DNA from: UBA4416 sp044357775
Lineage (GTDB): Bacteria > Bacteroidota > Bacteroidia > B-17B0 > Aurantibacillaceae
Direction: 5' to 3'
Length of the DNA stretch: 39,125 nucleotides
Assembly: GCA_044357775.1 (NCBI GenBank)
Contig: JBIKOX010000003.1
Coordinates: forward strand, 1-39,125
Shown: one piece after another, positions 8,727 to 16,333 of the stretch
Layout of the letters: every line of letters begins with the position of its first letter
Position numbering within the stretch: the stretch's first letter is position 1
The notes under the pieces: model-generated
Seen by the model: the letters and a program-made list of their open reading frames with translations, nothing else
The model's database searches: none
Told to the model about the DNA's origin: nothing
Translations under genes and position numbers: made by a program

Positions 8727-9553
8727 AACAATCTATTTAATAAAGTGTAATTAAAATGTTGTGGCATGCCATTAATGCTTGCCCATATTATTGTTTTATT
8801 TCCTAATGCTAAACGTACATTTTTAATGTATTTTTTTAAAGAAGTCACCAATTCAGATGTTGAGTCAACGTTTCCAACAATAGTAAGATTAGCGGTTAAC
8901 GGATTTAATTGGTACTGCTCAATAATAAATAAAACATAATATAAAATATCCTCGTTTGTAGTAATTGTAAACTGATTGGCTAATACTAATTTTTGTTCTT
9001 GTTTTACAATCACTTCAATATAATTTGAATGTATTTGTAAAGTAATATGTTCTTTAATTAATTCTTCTGCACGCATCGTTAATTTCGCTATTACAGTAAG
9101 CGTATGCTTTAATTGATGATTAGGGAAAATTAAATCTAATGTTGATTTTAACGACTCGTCAACAGCGTATATAAGTTTAACATCAGTATTAATATCATCA
9201 GTACAAATTATTTTATCGGAAACCGCAGCGGTATTAAATTCCAGTAACAACCTATTATTTCCCGGATCATAAAATGAAGTAGGACATAATGTTAATTGCT
9301 GGTTAAAATAGTTTACATATACATGCTTATATGTTTTTTTTGAAATCTGAAAATGTTTAATGGCAGTTATTAAGTGCTCATTTAAAGATGCATTTATAAC
9401 GTTTTCGATAGGATAATTGCAGAGGAATAATGGCTTATTTTGTTCGGTTTGAAACTCGCAAAATTGAATCAACGCATCAGATAATTCAATTACCAAAGTA
9501 TCAGCTAAATCTGATAAATGTCCAAATGATGTATGATTGATTTCTACTTGCAT
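8717..9553 (-). CDS. DUF3822 family protein
   Basis: 278 residues, cytoplasmic (no signal peptide or membrane segment). Sequence character and position directly upstream of rsmD match the Bacteroidota family DUF3822, whose members are thought to have an actin-like ATPase fold; that is recalled family knowledge and is not shown here by a motif. It has two similar halves rich in beta strands (for example around LCNYPIENVINASL and LYYVLFIIEQYQ). It starts 28 bases after the trmH-like gene and overlaps rsmD by 10 bases. Function unknown; the stable linkage to rsmD hints at a link with ribosome maturation. Confidence 0.75.
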   Translation of the reverse strand: MQVEINHTSFGHLSDLADTLVIELSDALIQFCEFQTEQNKPLFLCNYPIENVINASLNEHLITAIKHFQISKKTYKHVYVNYFNQQLTLCPTSFYDPGNNRLLLEFNTAAVSDKIICTDDINTDVKLIYAVDESLKSTLDLIFPNHQLKHTLTVIAKLTMRAEELIKEHITLQIHSNYIEVIVKQEQKLVLANQFTITTNEDILYYVLFIIEQYQLNPLTANLTIVGNVDSTSELVTSLKKYIKNVRLALGNKTIIWASINGMPQHFNYTLLNRLFCE

Positions 9554-9581
9554 TATTGTTTACAAAACTAAACTAATTTAT

Positions 9582-10349
9582 TTAATAAGTATAAGTGATT
9601 TGCCGGTGAAATTCAGAACAAATAATGGCACAGGCATTTGCCGCGTTAAGTGATTCACTGCCGTTACTATTGGCAGCCGGAATAGTAATTGGATGCGTTA
9701 TATGTTTTTGAATTTCGTGAGAAATACCGTTTGCTTCATTTCCAATAATAACAAGTCCATTTTTTAGTTGCGTTGTATAAATATTATCTCCATTTAAAAC
9801 GGCTCCATAAATTGGTATATCTTTTAAATGTGGTAGCAATTCTTCAAAAGTTAATGTTGTTACGTTTACTCTTAATACAGCACCCATCGTGGCTTGTATT
9901 GTTTTAGGATTATACAATTCAGTGCAATTTGGTGAACAAATAACTTGTTTAATTCCAAACCAATCTGCTATTCTAATAATTGTACCTAAATTTCCTGGAT
10001 CCCTTATATCATCTAAGTATAAAGTGGTTGAAGTGATCAAGAAAGTAGTATCTAGTACCTGTTGTTTTACATTAACTATTGCTAATACTTGGTTTGGCGA
10101 GGTTTGTAGACTTATTTTTTTTAGATCTTCTTCAGTTATTTCTGAATATTCAACATGACTTTTTTCTAATATTGATTTCTGATTAGTCAAAAATTCTGAT
10201 GTTGCAAATAGTTCCTTAATAGGAAATTTAGGGTGCTGTAGAAATTCTGAAACTAATTTTATGCCCTCAATTATAAATAGCCCATTCTGCTCTCTATTTT
10301 TTTTGGAGTGCAATGATTGTATGTGTTTTATCTGATTTTTACTAATCAT
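9582..10349 (-). CDS. TrmH/SpoU-family RNA 2'-O-methyltransferase
   Basis: 255 residues. Residues 1-95 form the substrate-binding N-terminal domain (IKHIQSLHSKKNREQNGLF, then FIIEGIKLV). The SPOUT knot domain follows, with its three motifs: DDIRDPGNLGTIIRIADWFG, IIGNEANGIS and SNGSESLNAANACAIICSE. Such enzymes methylate the 2'-O of ribose in tRNA or 23S rRNA; the exact site cannot be inferred. It is the first gene of a three-gene minus-strand set with DUF3822 and rsmD, and is divergent from tamL, only 43 bases apart. Confidence 0.9.
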   Translation of the reverse strand: MISKNQIKHIQSLHSKKNREQNGLFIIEGIKLVSEFLQHPKFPIKELFATSEFLTNQKSILEKSHVEYSEITEEDLKKISLQTSPNQVLAIVNVKQQVLDTTFLITSTTLYLDDIRDPGNLGTIIRIADWFGIKQVICSPNCTELYNPKTIQATMGAVLRVNVTTLTFEELLPHLKDIPIYGAVLNGDNIYTTQLKNGLVIIGNEANGISHEIQKHITHPITIPAANSNGSESLNAANACAIICSEFHRQITYTY

Positions 10350-10392
10350 TATTTAAAGCTAAATTAGTACGCTATAAATGTAAGTAATCCAT

Positions 10393-12933
10393 TTGACCAA
10401 TAAACAGGATATTAAATTTTTTTTAACGCCTTTCAATAAAAGGTTTTATGTTTGCTTTGCGACGCTGTTTTACATCATTTTTTTTAGTTCATGTCATATT
10501 AATAAGCATCTGAAAGAAGGTGATGTACTTTTAGTTAAAAATACAATTAAGCAAAATGGAACTTTTATTAACCACACTGATTTAGAAGCATTTATTAGAC
10601 AAAAACCGAATCGTAAAATCTTAAAGTTAGTGAGGTTTAATTTATGGCTATATAATCAAGTGGATCAAAAAAAAATGTTGGAAAAAAAAGATCAGCGAAA
10701 TTTAAAATTTGATAAAATTAATGCAAAAAGAATTCAAAAAAATACTCGAAAAAATGAAAGGAGGCACAAAAAAGGAAAAGCAATAGTACAACCAAAGCTT
10801 AAGAATAAAGAAAAGCCAACATTTAGCGAAAGTATATTAGAAGCAGGTGAGCCACCTGTTATAATTGACTCCTTGCTAACGAGAATTACAAAAAATCAAT
10901 TACAAAAATTTGTGTTTTCAAAGGGATATTTTAATTCTACGGTAAGAGATAGTTCGGCTATAAATCTGAAAACTAGGCGAGCAAGTTTGTATTATTTTAT
11001 AACAAAGTCAAATCCTTATCATATTCAAAATATAAAATATAAGGTTGAAGATCCATTAATTGATTATTTTATAATTAACGACACGATTTCTTCGTTAATA
11101 AAAAGAAATGAAGTATATGATGAAGATGTGCTTCAAAAAGAAAGAGAACGAATTACTGAAGCTCAATTAAATAATGGGTATTTCTTTTTCGCTCCTGATT
11201 ACGTAAATTATTTGGTGGACACAAATTTAGTTGGTCCAAAATTAGATTTAACAATTTCTGTTAAGCTATTCTCAAAATCCTTTAGTGCTAACAATGATTC
11301 GCTCATTCATGTAAATCATCCTCGGTACTATATTGAAAATGTATATGTTATTCCCGAAACCATTGCGGATTTTAAAGGAAAGGCTAATAGTTTTTTTATG
11401 AAAGATACAATCCACTACAATGGGTTAAAAATATTGCACAACCAAAAAATGTTATTTCATGAAAGAGATTTAACTCGCGATATTAGTATTTATCCGGGGC
11501 AGTTGTACCAACAAAATTTTGCCGAAGAAACTTATAAAGGGTTAAGTTCACTCAAAGTATTTAAAAGTGTTTTTATTCAGTACATTCAAAGCCCAAATTT
11601 TCCTGATAAATTAGACTGCTATATTGTTTGTCAGCCATTGGTAAAGCAAGCTATTACGTTAGAAACTGAAGGAAATTATACTTCTGGTAATTATGGCTTG
11701 GCTGGCAGTTTAGTTTTTCAAAATAAAAACGCATTTGGCGGGGCAGAATTGGTAGAACTTAAATTAAAAGGTTCGTTAAATGCGCAGCAGCAATTTAATT
11801 CAGAGCAGCCTGTAAATGTTGATGATGTGCCCAGTACATTTAATACACTTCAATTTGGACCAGAGCTTAATTTTAGCTTTCCAAGACCATTATTTCCTTT
11901 TACTTTATTTTATAAAAAAAGTTATGCTGATGAAAAAAAGTATTTTAGTCAACCAAAAACATTGGTTAATTTATCTGTTAACTATCAGTCGCGCCCTGAA
12001 TTTAATAGGATAATATCCACTATTTCATATGGTTTTAAGTTTTATAATAAGAAAGGTTTGTTAACTTATGATATTGTTCCGTTAGAAACATATATTGTTA
12101 AAGCCAAGTTATTTGGTAATTTTCAAAGGGATTTATTAAATTTAAATGACTTTTTTTTACTTAACTCATTTCAAGATCACGTTACCACTCTTTCTAAAAT
12201 CTCAGCTATATATAATAATCAAGGTGTGCGTAACAGAAGAAATTTTATGTATTTACGAACGAGTTTAAGTTCATCTGGTAATATTTTACGAGGACTCTAT
12301 TCTATAGCAAATCAGCCAAAAGATGACTTTGATAGATATTTAATGCAAGATATTCCATTTTCACAATTCGTGAAATTAGATTTGGATTATCGTTTTTATG
12401 CTAATATCAGAAAGTCAAGTAAACTGGTTTATCGTTTTGCCGGTGGATTTGGAAAACCATTAAAAAATTTAACATCATTACCATACGAGCAAAGTTTTTT
12501 TGGAGGCGGACCAAATACAAACAGAGCTTGGCGTGCTCGAACATTAGGGCCAGGAAGCTATGCTCAACCTGATTCTGTAAGTTCTAGATTTGATAAAATT
12601 GGTGATATTCAAATTGAGAGTAATATCGAATACCGCTTTCATATTTTTAAATCATTTTATGGGGCATGGTTTGTGGACGCCGGCAATATATGGTTATCTT
12701 ATAACGATCCAAATAAACCTCGCGGGCAATTTAAAATAGATGAATTTTATAAAGAATTTGCTATCGGATCAGGTTTTGGATTGCGTTATGATTTTAGTTT
12801 TTTTGTGCTGAGGTTAGATGCCGCTTTGCGTGTTCATGATCCTCAATTTATTGAAGGAAAAAGGTGGGTAATTGGAAAGCAAACATTGAGAGAATCTGCC
12901 ATTTTAAATTTTGGTATCGGTTATCCATTTTAG
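10393..12933 (+). CDS. tamL: TamL-type outer-membrane lipoprotein of the BamA/TamA family
   Basis: 846 residues. The N-terminus has a positively charged stretch, a hydrophobic segment and a lipobox ending at Cys34 (FFSSC), as in TamL, the Bacteroidota lipoprotein form of TamA. POTRA-like regions follow (HLKEGDVLLVKN; LTRITKNQLQKFVFSKGYF), and the second half is a 16-strand barrel of the surface-antigen type ending in the aromatic signature NFGIGYPF. It is expected to work with TamB in moving proteins or lipids to the outer membrane. The only usable start is TTG at 10393: no ATG or GTG occurs in frame before the lipobox, and an in-frame stop follows an ATG at 10378. Residues about 93-140 are an unusual Lys/Arg-rich insert. 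The gene is divergent from the trmH-like gene. Confidence 0.82.
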   Translation: MTNKQDIKFFLTPFNKRFYVCFATLFYIIFFSSCHINKHLKEGDVLLVKNTIKQNGTFINHTDLEAFIRQKPNRKILKLVRFNLWLYNQVDQKKMLEKKDQRNLKFDKINAKRIQKNTRKNERRHKKGKAIVQPKLKNKEKPTFSESILEAGEPPVIIDSLLTRITKNQLQKFVFSKGYFNSTVRDSSAINLKTRRASLYYFITKSNPYHIQNIKYKVEDPLIDYFIINDTISSLIKRNEVYDEDVLQKERERITEAQLNNGYFFFAPDYVNYLVDTNLVGPKLDLTISVKLFSKSFSANNDSLIHVNHPRYYIENVYVIPETIADFKGKANSFFMKDTIHYNGLKILHNQKMLFHERDLTRDISIYPGQLYQQNFAEETYKGLSSLKVFKSVFIQYIQSPNFPDKLDCYIVCQPLVKQAITLETEGNYTSGNYGLAGSLVFQNKNAFGGAELVELKLKGSLNAQQQFNSEQPVNVDDVPSTFNTLQFGPELNFSFPRPLFPFTLFYKKSYADEKKYFSQPKTLVNLSVNYQSRPEFNRIISTISYGFKFYNKKGLLTYDIVPLETYIVKAKLFGNFQRDLLNLNDFFLLNSFQDHVTTLSKISAIYNNQGVRNRRNFMYLRTSLSSSGNILRGLYSIANQPKDDFDRYLMQDIPFSQFVKLDLDYRFYANIRKSSKLVYRFAGGFGKPLKNLTSLPYEQSFFGGGPNTNRAWRARTLGPGSYAQPDSVSSRFDKIGDIQIESNIEYRFHIFKSFYGAWFVDAGNIWLSYNDPNKPRGQFKIDEFYKEFAIGSGFGLRYDFSFFVLRLDAALRVHDPQFIEGKRWVIGKQTLRESAILNFGIGYPF

Positions 12934-13038
12934 AAGACGCCTTTTTTTTGTTTATCTGCTTCAACTCTTTGCTGTAACTTATAACTCCATTTAATCTCTT
13001 AAAAAAGCGTATCTTTACACCCTTATTTCAAGTACATA

Positions 13039-14622
13039 ATGAGTTTTATAGAAGAGTTACATAAAAGAAAAACCTTTGCTATTATTGCACATCCTGATGC
13101 AGGTAAAACTACCTTAACGGAAAAGTTGTTATTGTTTGGAGGTGCTATCCAATCTGCTGGTGCCGTTAAGTCCAATAAAATTAAAAAGTCAACTACTTCC
13201 GATTTTATGGAAATTGAGAAACAACGTGGTATTTCGGTTTCTACCTCAGTGATGGCTTTTGATTACAGAGATTTTAAAGTAAATATTTTAGATACACCTG
13301 GTCACGAAGATTTTGCTGAAGATACTTACCGTACTTTATCTGCTGTGGATAGTGTAATTATGGTAATTGATTGTGTAAAAGGAGTAGAGCCTCAAACGCG
13401 TAAATTATTGGAAGTATGCCGTATGCGCAGTACACCAGTGATTGTATTCGTCAATAAAATGGATCGTGAAGGTCAAAATGCATTTGATTTGTTAGATGAA
13501 ATTGAGAAAGAACTTAAAATAAGAGTGCGCCCTTTAACCTGGCCAATTGGTATTGGTAAATCGTTTAAAGGAGTTTATAATTTATATGAAAAAAAATTGT
13601 CTCTTTTTCAAGGTGATAGCAAAACTACCGTTGAAGAAAGTGTGGTTTTAGATAATGTAAATGATTCTGAAATTGAAAAATACATCAGTGAAGATTTTGC
13701 CAATCAATTACGCGATGATATTACCTTGATTGATGGTGTGTATGATGATTTTGACAAAAGAGAATATCTAGCGGCAAATATTAGTCCTGTTTTTTTTGGT
13801 AGCGCTGTCAATAATTTTGGTATCAAAGAGTTACTTGATTGTTTTGTAGAAATTGCACCAACACCGCAAGGTAGAGATACCGATGTTGCTGGACATATTG
13901 AACCGGATTCTTCAAAATTTAGTGGATTTGTATTTAAAATACACGCTAATTTAGATCCTAAACACCGCGATAGAATTGCCTTTTTAAGAATTGTATCAGG
14001 TAAGTTTGAGCGTAATAAATATTATTACAATGTGCGCGAACAAAAAGATATGCGCTTTAGTAATCCTACAGCTTTTATGGCGCAACAAAAATCGGTTATT
14101 GATGAATCATATCCTGGCGATGTAATAGGTTTATATGATGCGGGAAGTTTTAAAATTGGAGATACATTAACCGAAGGACCAAAATTTAATTTTAAAGGCA
14201 TTCCAAGTTTTTCTCCAGAGTTATTTAAGTATGTTACAAATTTAGATCCTATGAAAACTAAGCAATTACAAAAAGGCTTAGAACAATTAACGGATGAAGG
14301 AGTGGCGCAATTATTTACTAAAAAAGCAGATGGACGTAAAGTTGTTGGCACGGTGGGTGCATTACAGTTTGAAGTAATTCAACATCGATTAAAATCTGAA
14401 TACAACGCCTCATGCGGTTATGATTCAGTAAACTTATATAAAGCTTTATGGATTGAATGCAGTGATAAGAAAAAATTAGATGAATTTTTAATTGATAAGT
14501 CAAATCACATTGCATATGATAAAGAAAATCGGTTAGTGTTTTTAGCTGAGTCAGCTTGGTTGTTAGAGGTTGCTCAAACTAAATTTCCTGAAATTAAGTT
14601 TCATTTAAAGAGTGAATTTTAA
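13039..14622 (+). CDS. prfC: Peptide chain release factor 3
   Basis: 527 residues, close to the usual RF3 length. The GTPase domain shows the P-loop AHPDAGKTTLTEKLL, the switch region with TTSDFMEIEKQRGIS, DTPGHEDF and NKMD. The later domains carry RF3 signatures such as FVFKIHANLDPKHRDR and VGALQFEVIQHRL. RF3 is a GTPase that removes RF1 or RF2 from the ribosome after termination. A possible promoter element (TATCTTTA, 13010-13017) lies just upstream without a clear -33 box. The gene stands alone, followed by repeats. Confidence 0.96.
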   Translation: MSFIEELHKRKTFAIIAHPDAGKTTLTEKLLLFGGAIQSAGAVKSNKIKKSTTSDFMEIEKQRGISVSTSVMAFDYRDFKVNILDTPGHEDFAEDTYRTLSAVDSVIMVIDCVKGVEPQTRKLLEVCRMRSTPVIVFVNKMDREGQNAFDLLDEIEKELKIRVRPLTWPIGIGKSFKGVYNLYEKKLSLFQGDSKTTVEESVVLDNVNDSEIEKYISEDFANQLRDDITLIDGVYDDFDKREYLAANISPVFFGSAVNNFGIKELLDCFVEIAPTPQGRDTDVAGHIEPDSSKFSGFVFKIHANLDPKHRDRIAFLRIVSGKFERNKYYYNVREQKDMRFSNPTAFMAQQKSVIDESYPGDVIGLYDAGSFKIGDTLTEGPKFNFKGIPSFSPELFKYVTNLDPMKTKQLQKGLEQLTDEGVAQLFTKKADGRKVVGTVGALQFEVIQHRLKSEYNASCGYDSVNLYKALWIECSDKKKLDEFLIDKSNHIAYDKENRLVFLAESAWLLEVAQTKFPEIKFHLKSEF

Positions 14623-14630
14623 ATAAATAA

Positions 14631-14820
14631 TGGAACGCAGCTAACACAGATATAATAAGATGAAAAATGATTAAAATAATTTACTAATTGTAACTTGTCT
14701 ATAACAAAACAAAAATCATATTTAATTATAACAATCAGCGTTCTATAAAAAATAATCTACCATAATTCTCCTTTCTAAATCATATTTAATCATAGCAATC
14801 AGCGTCATCTGCGTTCTATA
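14631..14820 (+). repeat. Intergenic repeat, one full and one partial copy, reverse orientation to the array at 34681
   Basis: This gap after prfC begins with TGGAACGCAG and reaches CAGCGTTCTA near 14745, an imperfect inverted-repeat pair enclosing about 117 bases. A second partial copy ends at 14820 with CAGCGTCATCTGCGTTCTA. The ends are the reverse complement of the ends of the tandem units at 34681-35010 (GGAACGCTGATT and AATCTGCGTCATCTGCG). It has no coding potential and lies directly ahead of the hexapeptide-repeat gene, whose leader it therefore forms. Confidence 0.7.
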
Positions 14821-14832
14821 AAAACAAATACC

Positions 14833-15447
14833 ATGGCAAATATTTTTGAATTCAACGGTTACAAACCAGTTATTGATAAATCATCCTTCATACATCCAAA
14901 TGCTACCGTAACTGGTAACGTGATTATTGGTAAAAATGTATACGTTGGTCCAGGTGCTGCTATTCGAGGTGATTGGGGACAAATTATTATTGAAGATGGT
15001 TGTAATGTACAAGAAAATTGCACTATACATATGTTTCCGGGAACTACTGTGTTATTAAAAGAAGCTGCTCATATTGGCCACGGAGCTATTATACATGGCG
15101 GTACAATTGGTAAAAATGTATTAGTTGGTATGAATGCTGTTGTTATGGATAATTGCGTTATAGGTGACAACTGCATTATTGGAGCATTATGTTTTGTGCC
15201 GGCAGATACAATTATAGAAGATAGAAAAGTGGTTGTTGGAAATCCGGGAAAGGTAGTAAAGGACGTGAGCGATGAAATGATTGCATGGAAAACCAAAGGA
15301 ACGGCTTTATATCAGCAGTTACCCGCAGACTGTTATGCAACTTTAAAACCTTGTGAGCCTTTGCGCCGAATGCCAGCCTTCAGACCAAATCAACAAAACG
15401 AATATAAAACTTGGAACGAAGAAAAAACTAACTTAAAAAAGAAATAG
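14833..15447 (+). CDS. Gamma-carbonic-anhydrase-like / PaaY-like hexapeptide-repeat protein
   Basis: 204 residues. Residues about 15-135 are left-handed beta-helix hexapeptide repeats (NVIIGKNVYVGPGAAIRGDWG, split here by strand turns). Putative metal-ligand histidines lie in CTIHMF and AHIGHGAIIHG, as in gamma-class carbonic anhydrases and PaaY/CaiE proteins. The segment VGNPGKVVKDVSDEM is typical of the PaaY-like branch. The C-terminal 50 residues form a helical tail with Pro-rich and charged parts. Members are trimeric and cytoplasmic; actual activity (carbonic anhydrase, CoA thioesterase or other) cannot be settled from sequence. No phenylacetate pathway genes are nearby. Its stop lies 4 bases from the convergent DUF6089 gene. 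Confidence 0.85.
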   Translation: MANIFEFNGYKPVIDKSSFIHPNATVTGNVIIGKNVYVGPGAAIRGDWGQIIIEDGCNVQENCTIHMFPGTTVLLKEAAHIGHGAIIHGGTIGKNVLVGMNAVVMDNCVIGDNCIIGALCFVPADTIIEDRKVVVGNPGKVVKDVSDEMIAWKTKGTALYQQLPADCYATLKPCEPLRRMPAFRPNQQNEYKTWNEEKTNLKKK

Positions 15448-15451
15448 TTAC

Positions 15452-16270
15452 TTAATGGTCATAAGAATAGCATGGAGGTGCAATTAAATTAAGCTTAATA
15501 TTTAAGGTTAATCCAAAAAAGAAATACCAATCTTTTGTTCTTGGATTTCCTCGCTGTTCATTAATATTACTTCCAGCATTTAACGATCTATCAGAAAGTT
15601 TGAAGCCGTTAATATTCGTAAAGGGATTTAGCTTTGTATCGGGGTATGTGCCGCTAACATCATCTAAAAAATCCGTAAAAGTTCTTCGAGGTCCCCATTC
15701 AATACCAATACCAACTTGTTTTGTAACGTTCATTTTTGCGCCCACACCAAAAGGAATTGCAATTTGAGTTAATTTATAACCTTTAGTCTGACCTTCAGTA
15801 TTCAAAGGTTGTAAATCTATCCATAAATTGCCCATTTGCGCGCGTGGTTTAAACGAAAATACATCCAACCCTAAAAATAAATAAGACGTAAATTTGTATT
15901 TATCATTGCTAATTCGATATTCTAAAAAATTAAATTCGGCAATGGCATTAAATTCTATAATGTCAGATTTGAAATTTAAATTACGTTGTATTTGATCTTC
16001 ATTTTCACTTTGAGAATCATCCCCCATAATGGACCCAAAATTTACACCTCCTCTAAAAGCATAGCGGTAATTTGGTGTGAATCTGTAAAATACTCCCGTT
16101 GCTGGTTGACTTAAATTAAATTGTTTTGAGGTATTTAAGTCGCCAATGTAATACGAACCACCTAATAAAATACCAAGCTCATGTTGTCTAAAATTTCTTC
16201 TTTTTTGTTGCGAAAGCAAAGAAGTGTTTATCACCAAAATAATTAGTAAAATATGTAAGTAAAGTTTCAT
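15452..16270 (-). CDS. DUF6089 family outer-membrane beta-barrel protein
   Basis: 272 residues with a signal peptide (about 20 residues, ending near LLSQQ). The body alternates short strands typical of a small outer-membrane barrel. Signatures of DUF6089 are HELGILLGGSYYIGDLN, FNFLEYRIS, WIDLQPLNTEGQ and RTFTDFLDDVSGTYPD, ending NPRTKDWYFFFGLTLN. Function unknown. In many Bacteroidota this gene lies directly before uppS-bamA-ompH; here it is about 9 kb away, separated by the subtilase, a hypothetical gene and ettA. Confidence 0.82.
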   Translation of the reverse strand: MKLYLHILLIILVINTSLLSQQKRRNFRQHELGILLGGSYYIGDLNTSKQFNLSQPATGVFYRFTPNYRYAFRGGVNFGSIMGDDSQSENEDQIQRNLNFKSDIIEFNAIAEFNFLEYRISNDKYKFTSYLFLGLDVFSFKPRAQMGNLWIDLQPLNTEGQTKGYKLTQIAIPFGVGAKMNVTKQVGIGIEWGPRRTFTDFLDDVSGTYPDTKLNPFTNINGFKLSDRSLNAGSNINEQRGNPRTKDWYFFFGLTLNIKLNLIAPPCYSYDH

Positions 16271-16333
16271 GTTTGGATATAAACGAAAATAAAATAAAAA
16301 TAGTATGTATTATTACAATTTAGTGAGGTGATA

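Noticed and set aside
14025..14351. 108-codon open frame opposite prfC
   Set aside because: It is antisense to the conserved RF3 coding sequence, with no start signal or recognisable product.
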